This document shows positions 1 through 12,620 of a DNA stretch of 64,000 bases, piece after piece. Source of the stretch: Cordia subcordata (lineage: Eukaryota > Streptophyta > Magnoliopsida > Boraginales > Cordiaceae); NCBI GenBank assembly GCA_028554755.1, contig JAPTOF010000001.1, positions 36,103,501 through 36,167,500 on the forward strand, written 5' to 3'. The notes beneath the pieces are model-generated. The model was not told the DNA's origin. It ran no database searches and was given only the letters and a program-made list of their open reading frames with translations. Each line of letters starts with the position of its first letter. Positions within the stretch are counted from its first letter, which is position 1. The position numbers and the translations under genes are program-made.

Positions 1-1247
1 TCTATGTATGTCTATGGTTTGTGGAAAATGGGAGTGAGTTTGTCTTTTTTTTTTTCTTTCTTTCTCTCTCTATAATCTCAAAACTCTTTCACTTTCTCCT
101 GTTATGTTGTGTGCATTCATTTGTCTTAAAAGTTTCTTCATTTTAAGTGCTGGAAGAAAAGGAAAACTTTTTAGGCAAACAAGAAAAGTTTGGTTTTAAT
201 TTTATTTTATTTTGTTTTTTTATTTATGTTTTTTCTTTTTTCTTTTGTTTTTATGGGTAAAGGTTAATGGCTCCTTTTTGAATCAGTACAGGGTTTTTGG
301 TAGGTAAAAGTTATGGGGATTTGCAATCTAGTCTAATAAGAAAGTGAAGTCAGGAGTGATGTTGGCAATTCTGTCTTTTTCTGTTATACAAAATTTTTAG
401 AACCTTCTCAACATTTTTTTTTATATTTATTAAATATTTATAAATAAAAAATTTACTATAAAATGCCTCCACTTACCTTATGCAATTATCAAATAATAAT
501 TTGTTTTATTTAAAAGTTACTCTTAATACGAATATTTTGTGATGTTTGATTACCTTACAATATATTTTGGTGTGTCTTGTTACATGACCAATTCGATACA
601 TTTAGGTCAAATTAAGGTAGTTTTATCTAATTTTAATTTTCTTTTTCATCGAATATTTAGTTTAAGTTCTTCATCATAAGAAAAATAATTGTTCTAAATT
701 TATACTTTTTTAATTGTTCTGGTTTGGATAAACATCTTGCCTAATTCTACCCAGCTAATGTCAAGTACGATTATAAAACTAGATTTACACTTTGCAGTTC
801 ATGCTATAATTTTTCTTGGAAGTGTAGAAATAATTTTAAAAAATAAAAATAGAAAATTAAAAACAATTTGGTGAACACTAGAAAATATACTTGTAAATAA
901 TAAGATATATTAAGTGAAAGTACGACAAACCCCATAAATAATTGATTATAAAAATAATAGACCTTAAAAATAATTGATAAATAAACATCAAGTCAATTAT
1001 TCACTTATCGCCTATGATTTAACAAATTAATTGATAAGTGATTTAAAATTTGAAGGTTTATATAGAGATTATGAAAGAAAAAAAAATTAGAATTAACCCA
1101 AATGTGAGGTGAAATAGAAACTTTTAAATATATTGGCATTTAATTAAAAAAATTACCTATGTGTTATTTTTAAAATGATAGTTAAAAGTACTATATATAT
1201 TTATACATGTTCTATAACATATATATATATATATTTATGTATGTATG

Positions 1248-1279
<32 letters not shown>

Positions 1280-2780
1280 AAGTTATATATTCTAAATCTA
1301 AAAAAAATTATTTTTTATCCTTAATGTATAGACATACACATATATTAAAAACGTAAAATCTATCACTTTAATTATTTTAAAGAAAAATTACAATCTCAAT
1401 ATTTGACTCTAATTAGAAGACAAATTTTCTTGGCATTACCAGACTAAATAAAATGGTTTAGATAAAAATTATATAATAATTGAGAAATTATTTAGAATTC
1501 AAATTTCCATTAGAATGTCAAATAAAATTTATTAATTCATATAGTATCTATTTTATCTATTAAATAAAAAATAAGATATGATATGTAACAAAAGCTATGT
1601 TATATATAGTACATATTGCACCAGTATGATACATAGGAACAACGAGTATTTTCTTTGTCTTTATTTATTATTAATAAGTAATTTTTACCATCCATTTAAA
1701 GATAAAATATGAATATATTTTTGTAAAACTAATGTGTTAGTAGGTTATTGACACTAATAACAATTTTTACATATTTATAAAATCAAATAATATGGGAAAG
1801 AAAGATTAAAATGAAGTAGATGGAAGACTATGAGAAGGGAAGAAAATGCATATATGATATATATTTGATTAAGTATTTTTTTGTGCAAATAAAAGGAGAT
1901 ATATACTAAATTATTTTTGGAAGAAAAATATATAATACAATGATACATAGTATAAATTAAAAAGGTAAAAATATTTCGTTACATATATATATATATATAT
2001 ATATGAGTTTGAAAAAGTTGATAGTTCCAAAACCATTCCTCGAAGTTGCATTTTGGAAAAAGACTTGAGGCAAATATAATTGATGTTCTTCATAAATAAC
2101 AAGAACCCACATATCATTGATATGTTAATAAAAAGATTAACTAACCTAAGTTTTCTTTAAAAAGAAACCACAAAATGAGACCTTCACAAAGAAAACATGC
2201 ATCACGACCCATTTACAAATAAATAAAATGGTTTGTAGTTTATACTTTTTCAAAAAGAAGCATCTACTCATAATGACGTACATGTTATAAAACTTTCCTT
2301 TCCTTTTTCTTTATCTATTATTTTTCTCACTAACAGTTGTGCTTGGCTTTAACAATTCTAGTGATAAAAGTAGGATAAATAAAATATATCCCAAACCTAC
2401 AAAGTTGATAAAATTAAATTGACAAAAAAATAATCAAGCAAAGGAAATCAAAAATAATCATTTTTTAGCCGAATAAATATATAATATACACACATGTTTA
2501 TAACTACAAAAGGTCAGACTTTCTTTATCCCGTTGAAGTATAGATTTGTGGTCATCTAGAATATTAGCTTGCCTTTTTCGTCTTCAACTGTTTTAGGGTA
2601 TTCTCAAACGCCCTTTACATTTAATTTAGTGGATTATTTATAATTAGTTGATAAATGGTTGGCTATTAAAATAGACCCTACCCTTTTAGGCACCCAAATG
2701 GAGATGGGCCCACCAACTAAAAAGGACATGAACCCTCCAAGTTGAAGGTGATAGCACCTAATTACAACTATCCAAAGCCA
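1..2780. other. AT-rich intergenic spacer, no gene seen
   Basis: No open frame here has recognisable protein character. The stretch is strongly AT-rich. It contains (TA)n runs near 1218-1280 and 1983-2004 and T-rich tracts in the first 250 bases. The first 300 bases are slightly less AT-biased and could be the flank or untranslated region of a gene to the left, but nothing shows this directly. Confidence 0.6.
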
Positions 2781-2785
2781 CTTAA

Positions 2786-3004
2786 GGCCGGTTTGGATTG
2801 GTTTTTTTTTTAGAAAAAAAATTTTTTTTTAAAGTTACATTAAATTTGTAATAACTATTTGATTTAATTTATAAAAAAATTAAAATTTTGAAAAAAGCTC
2901 AAATACAACTTTTTTTATAAGCCAAATTTTCAGTTTCTAAAAAAAAATTATTTTTCAAAAATTATTAAAAAAGTCCTTTTAAAAAAAGTCAATCCAAACG
3001 AGCC
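2786..3004. mobile_element. MITE, TTTGGATTG family, copy 1
   Basis: The left end GGCCGGTTTGGATTGG is matched in inverted orientation by CAATCCAAACGAGCC at the right end. CTTAA occurs on both sides (2781-2785 and 3005-3009) and is the likely target duplication. The interior is a run of A- and T-rich inverted arms with no coding capacity. The ends resemble those at 4358-4593, 33550-33770, 53004-53471 and a half copy near 55700. The short duplication fits a Tourist/PIF-Harbinger-type element, which is an inference. Confidence 0.75.
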
Positions 3005-3390
3005 CTTAATTACTTTGTGCGTAAGTCAATGGTTCAAAACTGTGGATGTTTTTCAAGTCTGAGCACTTATTATTTGTTCTTGAATGATGTACATTGGTCT
3101 TCACCAAAAGATATATATTGGTGGGTCAATTCAAAAAAAAAAAAAAACTATATTAATAAAACTTGTTGGTGGGAGCTCATATCATGCTATGACTAGACTT
3201 TCATGTTTGTGTGAGAAAGAGTGTGTGTGTGTGTGTGGAAGACAATGATTTTTTTTTTTGGGTTTGGCTCATCTCCACCAAACCCTATTGGCCAAATTTT
3301 CTAGACAGCAAAAATTGCAATTGGAGAGTTTCACTAATAGACGGCTCTAACTGTGATTTATGGCATGAAGCATCTTAATTAATAAACTAA

Positions 3391-3661
3391 TGCTCTGTTT
3401 GTTATAGTCTTATTTTAAGATACTTATCCTATTGAAATGAGGGTAAATTTTATAAGATTTAAGAAATCTTATCGTGCATCCTATGAAAATTTAAAACAAA
3501 ACCATATTTTTTATTTTATAAGAAATAAGCAATTTTTCCTATCTTATTTTTTACAACTATAGAATGCATGGTGTATATGATAAGATATCTTAAATCTTAT
3601 AAGATATTTCCAAATTTCAATAGAATAAGCATCTTAAAATAAGATCATTCCAAACACACTA
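3391..3661. mobile_element. MITE, near-complete inverted repeat
   Basis: The left arm starts TGCTCTGTTTG and continues through TCTTATTTTAAGATACTTAT. The right arm repeats this in inverted orientation and ends CAAACACACTA. Each arm is at least 60 bases, so the element could fold on itself. TAA flanks both ends (3388-3390 and 3662-3664), the usual Tourist-type target. It carries no reading frame. Confidence 0.75.
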
Positions 3662-3664
3662 TAA

Positions 3665-4357
3665 AAATAGAACAAGGACAGGCAGATCATGATCAGTGGT
3701 AGCTATATCATTCTTGCTCAACTCATTGCTTTTAGTACTGCCTTGGATTTATAATTAAAACTATGGGTTTATAGCTTTGTGATTCCTATTTGTTTGACAT
3801 AGGTAACCTATACTAATTATGAGGCACTGAAAGTTAGACGATATTTCGAACTATCAATATGGTACGTATTGATAAAGAAGATACTTTGCTACTTAAATTA
3901 GAACTTATTGGACATAACTAGTTGTTAGAGTAGTTAATAATTATTTAAGTAGTTGATAGTTGTTATACTTTAACTGTTAGCGAATAGTTGTTTAACTAGC
4001 TCATTAAATAAGTTTGATAAAATTAGCTACTAGATTTAATAATTAAAGCAAGATGATAAAAAGGACATTGATATTAAAATATTGTTGTTATTATGATGAT
4101 GATGATATTGATGATGATTATTATTATTATTATTATTATAAGGAAATTCATTTTATAATTAGACGTATATTTTATAATAATATTTCATTATTAAAACATA
4201 ATAAAATTAAGTTTTTGATAAAATATTTGTATCAATATTATAAAAATTATTTCATCACTATTATTAGAATTAATAAGATAAAATTAGCTGTTGGTCATGA
4301 ATGTTACTTGAAAGAGCTAAATTAAACTAGGCCCTGACCATCAAACATGAGGAATAA
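3665..4357. other. Intergenic spacer with GAT/ATT microsatellites
   Basis: No gene is supported. The stretch holds (GAT)n followed by (ATT)n microsatellites at about 4096-4140, which create a spurious Asp/Tyr-rich open frame. Words such as AGTTGTTAGAGTAG and AACTGTTAGCGAATAG recall the interior of the inverted-repeat element at 19338-20000, so this may be an old relative of it. Confidence 0.45.
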
Positions 4358-4593
4358 GGGTCGGCTTGGATTGACTCTTTTTTTTTTTAACAAAAAAATA
4401 CTTTTTTCCTTAAAAAAAGTGTATTATTTCTGCAATAATTATTTGACTTAGCTTTTAAAAAAATTGAAATTTTGAAAAAAGCTTATTTACAGCTTTTTTT
4501 AGATGCTAAAATTTTTAACTTCTCAAAAAAATATTTTTTTCAAAAAGTTGCTAGAAAAAGTAATTTAAAAAAAAAACTAATCCAAATGAGTCC
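4358..4593. mobile_element. MITE, TTTGGATTG family, copy 2
   Basis: The left end GGGTCGGCTTGGATTG pairs with the right end AATCCAAATGAGTCC in inverted orientation. Both ends abut TAA (4355-4357 and 4594-4596), consistent with a TWA target duplication. The interior resembles copy 1, with poly-T and poly-A arms around AGCTTTT motifs. Non-coding. Confidence 0.7.
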
Positions 4594-4596
4594 TAA

Positions 4597-6770
4597 GTTG
4601 ATCATATGTCCACGAGTGAGGTTCACCACGCGATCACTACTAGAAAAATTGGATACCTATTAGTAAATGATCATACTCTTTTTATTACCAAGTAACTTTT
4701 ATTAATATTCCATTTCTAGCAAATGCAACACTTTACGGGGGGGAAAAAATTAAGCCAATAAAGAATTAATTTGCCAGTCTTTCCAATAAAAATATATTCT
4801 ATAATCTATCTTTATATTTATAAGACTAATCTAATTTTGTCGGACGTCCAAGCAGATTTTATCAAGAATCTGTTCTCTATTATACTTACAAAGGACATAC
4901 AAATCAAGTTAGTAAATGGTCATACTTAAATAGAGTGAGTTTGTTACTCAATTTAACTTAAAAGATTATGATTTCATCACATACATTATACTTGGAAATC
5001 TAAGCCTTATCCTCAAGATGTAGCTAGCTAGCGTTTTATATGAATATATATACTTTACTTCTTTGACTACAATTACTTAAATATTCCCAAGGTAAACAAA
5101 AAGAGAGAGAGAAAAAAAAAAAGAGGGTCATGAGATGAGCAAATATATATATATATATATATGTACATGTATATCTGTACATGTATATGTATATATGTAT
5201 GTGCGCGCACGCTGTGTGCTTTATCCAACAAGTTTAATTAATATTAATCAAAAGAAAGTGAGTAGCTTAAGGAAAAAGACTACATGTATAAATAACTATT
5301 AGTTCACGTTTCATATGCATGAGTCACCATCTGGAATGCATTTTCACCCTCTTTCTTTTACTTCTTTTTTTTGTTCCGTTAATTCATAAGTACGAGGGAC
5401 AGCCTCATCTCACAAATTAATTTTTAAGGTTGAAATATCTACTTTGTGAAAGTCATATCTGTTAGAGATATATAGTGTGTTGGGTCAGGACATCGATCTA
5501 ATAAGCAAGTAAACATATGCCAATCTGGTCAACATTAACCTAATTATTTTATATAAAATTAATTATCCAACACTTAAATTAATGAATCTTAAACGCATAG
5601 AAGATCAAGAATTTTAATGCTTCGAGATCAAGTGGTGCTTAAACAATGAAATCAACTCTCATGCTCTTGCAGTAGCACCATTTCACATGGACCACAAGTC
5701 ATAGCTCCAGCTAATATTTATTAATAATATATGACTTATTCTTTTCTTAATGATAGCTTAAATGATTAATCCGTATATTTTTTAAGGTGCAAATAATGCT
5801 TGTAATTAAAATATTCATAGGAAGTAGTATGAGAATCTTTAAAATTTTTTGAAAAAATTTTCCTCTCCCTTTCAAGGCAATCAACTATGAGTTTTCAAAA
5901 TGGTGAGGAAGGATCAAAGATCAGAAAAATTAATTAATTATTACATTATATTTAGTATGAAAATAATTAAGTTAATTAGTGCTGGTGACTGTTATGTCGT
6001 ATTTTCTTCAACAAAATTAAATTATAGCAACTTGTGCGTATAGCATATGTCTAATAAAAAATTTTGCATTAACTTTTAGTTTGAATATTCATGAGAATAG
6101 TAGATTATATGATGTTTAGTTTAAAATCAAATTAAGTAGTGAAATTTGATGGTTGCATGAGAGAATTTTATATATATATACACACACATATATACGTATA
6201 TATATGTACATATGTACATATATATATACGTATATATGTACATATATATTCACTTAACTTTATTTTTTTGTCATCTTGTTTCATTTGGAGCTTCGCACAT
6301 AGAGCCAGAAACGCAATTACCAAATTATTTGAGGCTCACTGTCATAGGGCGGTACTTTGCCGGCATCTTATACTTTGCACCCGCAGGTGCATAAGTGCAT
6401 CTGCTGGGGTTATGAAATCAGGCACTACATAATGTGCTTTTTTTTTTTTGTTACAATTCTTCTCTTCTTCCTCTATTTCATGATAAAAACTAAATCTCAC
6501 AAAATTCAAAATACAATTCTTCAATCCAATTTGTTCAACAACTCAACAAAGATAACAAATCAAAATCAAAGCACAATTTAATCAAAATGACTGAAGCAAC
6601 AATGTCCAAAGAAATAGAACATCAAATCTGAAGCAATAATGTTGGAAAAATAAAAAAATCTGAAACTTTGAATTATAAGTTATGAATAAAAATATATAAA
6701 CTTTTCATGAACAAACAAAGACTAAATAATGAATAAACAATTCTGGTAGTTTCAACCAATTTTAATTGTA
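4597..6770. other. Intergenic spacer, low-complexity tracts
   Basis: No gene is supported. There are ATGT/TATA-type simple repeats at 5141-5200 and 6168-6250. The block 6280-6430 has higher GC than its surroundings and open frames in several phases, but none of the translations is recognisable. Confidence 0.5.
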
Positions 6771-6779
6771 CACAGATAT

Positions 6780-7195
6780 TTTGATGAATAATATACTACT
6801 GAACAAACAATAATAACCTATAGAAACACTTATAAAATACTGAACAAACAATAATATACTACTGCTACTGAACAAATAATAATTGTCTATTAACAAAAAG
6901 TTACAAAATACTAAACAAACAATAATAGGCTACAGGACAAATAGTTATAGAATACTAAACAAATAATAATAGTATATTGAAAAAAAATAAAAAAGCTACT
7001 AAACAAATAGTTATAGAGCACTGAACTAACAAATATAAAATACTAAACAAATAATAATAGTGTACTGAAAAAAATAGTTATGAAATACTAAACAAACAAT
7101 AATAGATTACTGAACAAACAGTTATAGAACACTGAATAAGCAATAATAGGCTAACAATAATGGTTTATTGAACAAACAATAATAAACTACAAAAT
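6780..7195. repeat. Degenerate AT-rich minisatellite
   Basis: The motif ACTAAACAAACAATAATAG, and a partner motif close to ACAAATAGTTATAGAATACT, recur about ten times with substitutions and small indels. This makes an imperfect tandem array of roughly 30-65 bases per unit. It is followed by (CA)n at 7220-7260 and a purine-rich tract at 7285-7480. Confidence 0.7.
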
Positions 7196-7600
7196 ATATA
7201 CCAATACTTTGTGTATACATACACACACGCACATCATAACACACACACACACATCAAAACCAATTGTCACAAATATAACTAAACAGAGATGTACAGAGAG
7301 AGAAAACGGAGACAAAGAAAAAGAACGTTAAGAGATAACATAAACAAAGAGAAAAAGAATAGAGACGTAAAGAAAGAGAGAAAACAGAGATAAAATAAGA
7401 GATCATAGAAAAAGAAGAGATGAAGAAAGAGACAACAAAGATGTAGATAGAGAAAGAAAATAGAGATAGAAAAAGATATGTGCACGTGACTCTTTGTGTT
7501 CTTTTTTTTAATATACAAAGGACCACATAGATGAAAGTGCACCTTATAATTTACTATACTTTGCCTCTAATTTATAGCTTTGAAGTTTCGGATTGAATTG

Positions 7601-8056
7601 TGTTGAAATATGGCCCGTATTTTGATCAGGCCTTAGAAATATGGATCGTAAGAATCTTAGTCTTGATCAAATTAGGAAACTTGCCTTTTTGTTTTTCTAT
7701 CAAATCTCTAGTCTTACTATATTTTTGGAATACTATCAAATTCGTATTCCTGTTATATTTATTGTTTCTTGTACTCTATAAATAAGAGTTTTTCCTATTG
7801 TGTTAGAGTGAAACAGAGAAACATAAAGATGAGATAAAGAGTGAGAGACCTTGAAGGTGAGGAGAGCGTGAGGGGCAAGGGCCCCTAGGCCTGAGCCCTC
7901 TTTCTGTGTGTTATGTTCATTCTTATTATAGTGGACTTCTCTCGTCCACCCGTGGATGGAGGTGGAAGGTCGAACTATGTTAAAATTATTGTGTTCATCG
8001 TGTTTACATCTTTTTTTATTTTATTTTTTCTTCGTCTCGAACATCCCAAATTCCCA
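7601..8056 (+). mobile_element. Possible solo LTR, Copia-like
   Basis: The segment begins TGTTGAAATATGG, has a TATA motif (CTCTATAAATAAGAG) in the middle, then a transcribed-looking 3' part with GGTCGAACTATG and GTGTTCATCGTGTTTA. That order matches plant Copia LTRs as I know them. No primer-binding site, internal coding region or clear second LTR follows, so it would be a solo LTR or a fragment. I could not fix the right end or a target duplication. Confidence 0.5.
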
Positions 8057-8094
8057 ATAAATTGTTAATTTAAAACTATGATATGAGGTTTTGT

Positions 8095-8097
<3 letters not shown>

Positions 8098-8138
<41 letters not shown>
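8098..8138. repeat. (TA)n microsatellite
   Basis: About forty bases of nearly uninterrupted TA dinucleotides. Similar shorter runs occur at 9118-9142 and 9186-9203. Confidence 0.9.
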
Positions 8139-8139
<1 letters not shown>

Positions 8140-10253
8140 TGAGCCGAAGAGAAAAGTTAGAATACCTAAATTTTGTCTAAAAATCTGGAACGGACCTAGT
8201 GTTCTTTTCCTAAATATCGATGTGCACCAATAAAAACAAAAGGTTTGTTCTAGGGTAAATAGCTCATTTAGTTCTTTAGTTTTGGCTTTTTTAACAATTA
8301 AGTTCTTTATCTTTAAAATATGATAATTTAGTTTATTATCTTTACAATTAGCAACACCACTAGTCTTGGAGTTCAAAACAAGAAAAAAAAAATTCAAAAC
8401 GTTAGTCCATTATTGTTTCAATTTGTAATCCCTTATTTTTACAATCTATCTTGCCATTAGTCCTAACACCATTATTTTTTTCATGTTTTGTGAATTCAAC
8501 ATTAACAGTATTACAAATGATAATGATAAGGGATTGAATTGTTACGTTTTAAAAACAAAAACTTTATTCTTAAAAGAGCTAATAAAAATAATGGAGTAAA
8601 TGGATGTCACTCATAAAATGAAACGAACCAAAAAAAAAAAAGATAAAGTTTTGTTTGAGGAGACAACCAACATAACAGGTTCTGCCCGAAGCTGCTAATA
8701 ATTTTCTTGTTATTAAATCACTAGATGATCACTAGAGCTCATGATGTAGAGGATTGTCTTAAAGATATGCAAACATAAACTTGCCTATATATTTTATATA
8801 TTTGGATCATTTGGTACTAGTTTTAATAGTAAACCATTTCTTAATCATCATCAATTAAATTTCAGAACAATATCTAACGTTTAACCTTTCCATGTATGAA
8901 TGATTAACTTTTGTCTCCTTTTCTCTTGGTATTATGATTGGTAAATAGACCATCAAAATCATAATTATTAGATTGCTCCATGTGCTATGAAAATTTGTGT
9001 TTAGCAACTGAGGAGCAAACACAAATATCTTCAACCATGTTTTCCATGTTTTATGCACAAGATTATTATCTTAGTCGATAGGCATGTTGTTGTCATCATT
9101 AGTGCCAAATTGTAACATATATATATATATATATATATATATTATACACACACATAATACGTGTAAATATAGACATAAAAATATCTATATATATATATAT
9201 ATAAGTGAAAAATATATTGCTAAATAAAATTACTCCTAAGATAAATAATTAAACTTTCGCGATTGTTCAATGAAGGCCTTGAATGCACAAGGTTCAATTT
9301 CTATGGTCAGGGGACATATGTATACATGACGTTGTGAATGGATAATTATAATGGCCCAGTTTTTATGTTTATGGCCCAGTTCTTTTTGCTGGCCCGGCTA
9401 CTCATGGGCAACTTTGTACACTAATATACTCCGACACATGTTCTAAGTACTTAAAAGTATGAGTGTGACATACATCAAAAACCGTTAATGATCTATTTGA
9501 CATTTTCGTAAAATTTTCGCTGTTAAGCTATAAACTTTTCGGTTAAAAGTGTCGTCGTTTTGCTTTTTAGTTGTTATTGTAACTGCTTTAATGGTAGTAT
9601 TAGATTCCCAAAAATATAAAAGAATATTTTCGAGATACAAAGATACTAATCAAATTCTTATATTCAATTTCTTTGATATCATAACTAATCCGTTAATGTT
9701 TCCCTATGTATTGTCGATCTTAGGTAAGATTTTTTCTTTTTAGAAAAAAGAAAATTGCTTTCTGTTGAAAAAACAGTAATTGGAATCGATAACATTATTC
9801 TAGAGGTAATATGTGCATTTGAAAAAGAATTAAATATTTTTATATGATGAGTATATTAATTGGAGTATTATCTCCAATCTATTCAATTTTTCTTGAAACT
9901 TTTATCCTAAAAATAAATCCAATTCATTGATATTTGAGAATAACACATATTATGCATATAGGGCCTTTTTCTTAATGAGATTTTTCGTTAAAAAAATAAG
10001 TATCTGTCTTTTTCATAATTACTATAGAACACAACAATATGTTCTTATAAATTTGAGGCCTCAAACAAAAGCATTGCTCGCATTACCCTTAAATCACCCT
10101 GCGTGTGAGGAAGATGCCTAGCTATGAAGTTGACGCAAGTTCCAAATTGATCAGTGGGGAGCGATTCTTAACTGGATTTGACATGTTTCCTTGGTGGGAG
10201 GCAAAAACAACAGAATCTTGATCCAAAACATCCTTAACAACCACTAATGGAAT
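8139..10253. other. Intergenic spacer
   Basis: No gene is supported. 8240-8600 has phrases such as TTTAGTTCTTTAGTTTTGG and AAGGGATTGAATTG that look like eroded MITE ends, but I could not pair the arms. The rest is unremarkable AT-rich DNA. Confidence 0.5.
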
Positions 10254-10271
10254 CAACAACAAGATCCACAT

Positions 10272-10513
10272 GCCCCCAGGGGCATAGATGAGTTGGTAAG
10301 TGGCCAGATGATTAGGGTGGTGGCGCGCACAACAGATTAGTCAGTGTGGCGATCTTTCATTGAAATATTGCGAAATTCTTTGGATTTCCACGCCGTTGGT
10401 CACTCTCGCAGTCGGTGCCACTCACGCGTCCTCGATTCACCTCGCGCAGTTGTGGGAAAGGGGTTCTCCTTTGGTTAACCCTTTTAAAAAAAAAAAAAAA
10501 AAAACAACAACAA
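10272..10513 (+). mobile_element. tRNA-derived SINE with 18-bp target duplication
   Basis: The body starts GCCCCCAGGGGCATAG, carries a Pol III A-box-like block (TAGATGAGTTGGTAAGTGG, 10286-10304), and ends in about 19 adenines followed by CAA repeats. CAACAACAAGATCCACAT lies immediately before it (10254-10271) and again immediately after (10514-10531), an exact 18-bp target-site duplication. A tRNA-like head, a poly-A tail and a long duplication together define a SINE. I do not see a clean B box. It is clearly more GC-rich than its surroundings. Confidence 0.88.
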
Positions 10514-10590
10514 CAACAACAAGATCCACATACACTAAATCTCGCTGGTGTCTCGTCGTACATGTGATTTACACTGATCAAATTGACATG

Positions 10591-10672
10591 GATTTTGAAG
10601 CAACGAATGGTTCAGGAGGACAAAGAATGTCGATTTTGAAGCAACGAATGGCTCAGGAGGAGAAAGAATGTT
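10591..10672. repeat. Two-copy tandem duplication, 41-bp unit
   Basis: The unit starting GATTTTGAAGCAACGAATGG occurs at 10591 and again at 10632, with only a few differences between the copies. It lies about 60 bp downstream of the SINE insertion. Confidence 0.85.
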
Positions 10673-10974
10673 GACTTTACGAGCTAATGGTGCCTTTGTA
10701 GGGATCAGCGTGTCGCAGTCAATACGTATTCGAGCCCAAGTCATACATACACAATGTCAGTAACACCCTGGAGAATTAATTTCGTACCAAGCATTGAATC
10801 AATGATTTTGTGGCATACACAATGCCCATCACATCACGCCTTGGAGAATTAGTTTCGTACATACTAGTGTCACAAAGGCACGAGTAAATTCGTAACATGC
10901 TAGATGTAAGGGAACTAGTTTTTGTCAAACTAGTGGTACAAGACAACTACCATTTCTTTTTTCTTTTTTGGACG

Positions 10975-11160
10975 AAAACATCTAATGGACGGAGCTCGGG
11001 AAATAGTCGACGGAACTCAACCACCTATTAGCAAATTTTGAGTGCGCACTACGTCCCTTATACTGAGACTGAGTAAGTCAAATTACTCACACAAGACAGG
11101 TGACTGAATCACACGCAAGTCATAGTCGTGTCAACCTCATATCTGATCGTTGGGACATCC
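10975..11160. repeat. Dispersed repeat, copy 1
   Basis: Words such as GTCGACGGAACTCAACCACC, AGCAAATTTTGAGTGCGCA and CAAGTCATAGTCGTGTC recur in the same order and orientation near 17120-17305. Two diverged copies about 6 kb apart indicate a dispersed repeat whose class I cannot assign. Confidence 0.55.
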
Positions 11161-12230
11161 TAGAAGACAGACAACTATCATTTCTTTCATCCTGAGTTGG
11201 AATATCTGTTTACAAGATTAACGGGCATATACATGATTGGGCTTGCATGTGAGAAGAATAAACCTCCAGGGATTCTTCTATCACCGGATAATTCAATGAA
11301 AGAAACAGAGACCATCCTATCTTAAAATGCATCAAGGACAACCAAGTTGGCCTATGAAAATGCTGTATCTCTCAATCGAAGCAATGATGCTTTTGCAAGA
11401 ACAGATTCTTCCAAGTTGGCTGAGTACTTGTAATATTCTTCTAATACACAGGAAACTTGCTAGATGTGGGACCAACTAAGAATCAAGGGTGCACGTAAGC
11501 ATAGAAGAGTTCACAAAAGCATAAAGTTCACAAGATTATTGAGTTTCGTCTTAAAAATTAATTGGTCAATGAAAGAACTAGCACAGAATCTTATACGGTA
11601 AACTTGAAACTTGAGATTTTATGATGTGAAAATAATGTTTCAACCCAGTCCACCGACAAGCACGAGTTAGCACTTGACTCAACTTCTAATATACCTCTCC
11701 CGTTAAAAGAATATTTTATTTGCCGATTTTAGCCCCGTCGGTGTTGGATAGATGTACAATTTCTAACTTTGCTTCCACATTAATGAAAAGCAATTTTTCT
11801 ACCAAAAAGAAAGGGAGTTGGCATGTATAACAAGTCCATGATATCATTTAAGGTATTCATACCTAATAGCCTTCCCTACAAGGATTTCCTTTCTGCTCAA
11901 ACAACTGCAGGTTGGACATTGCAAGTCTCATAATTCACTACTAAAATACAACAACATTCATGTGAACAAACATTGACAGACAATCCGTCACAAACTCCCC
12001 ACATGATAAAGGACCCCATTGCACACCTAAAAGCAACCGACACAAATGTACAACCATTCACTCAGGGCCAGGAGCAAGTCATGATTTAGATTCCCTCATA
12101 ACCTTGAGATATTTTGGACGAGACATGACACAAACTAAGTATACAATGATAATGAACTAATTTGAACAATTTATCACTATTGGATCTCTCTTATAAAATT
12201 ATAAAGAGGGAACGGTTCGACAAGTGCACT
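11161..12230. other. Intergenic spacer, moderately GC
   Basis: No gene is supported on either strand. Base composition is less AT-rich than the left part of the window, which may reflect old transposon sequence, but no protein-like translation is visible. Confidence 0.45.
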
Positions 12231-12234
12231 CCAC

Positions 12235-12620
12235 AATATTCATCCGAGGCCATGCATGGGCATTACCCCACTAAGTGGTTCCTCGCCTTGCCAATCGCAA
12301 CTTACAATGCAAAAAATATAACGTCATAAGTTATAAGGGGATCTTTCACTCCTTGCCTAGCTAACTACAAGCAAATAAGACAAGTATCATCCAAGACCAT
12401 GTAAAGGTTTTACTACACTCTAGTGTGGTTACTGACTGGCCAATCACACACTTGGAATGAAATCTAACAGTTGGTCATAAGAACAAAAATATACGTTATG
12501 AGGAGATGTTTCGCTCTATGTCTGCCTAATTACACACCAGAATGTTAATCTGAGACCAAGCACGCCGGTTTTATCACACTCCGGTATGCTTGCTCACCTC
12601 ACCACATAAGAATTTTAGCA
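12235..12620. repeat. Three degenerate tandem units of about 160 bp
   Basis: The order 'CATCC(G/A)AGGCCATG - TTTTACCACACT-like - TGGCCAATC-like - ATAACGTCATAAG-like - GGGGATCTTTC-like - TGCCTAGCTAA-like' occurs from about 12240 and again from about 12390. A third, partial copy begins near 12550 (GAGACCAAGCACGCCGG). The copies have diverged strongly. Function unknown. Confidence 0.55.

Noticed and set aside
6139..6432. 97-codon open frame
   Set aside because: The first half is encoded by a TATA/CACA simple repeat and the remainder matches nothing recognisable.
8240..8600. Possible inverted-repeat element (TTTAGTTCTTTAG phrases)
   Set aside because: I could not pair left and right arms convincingly or find a target duplication.
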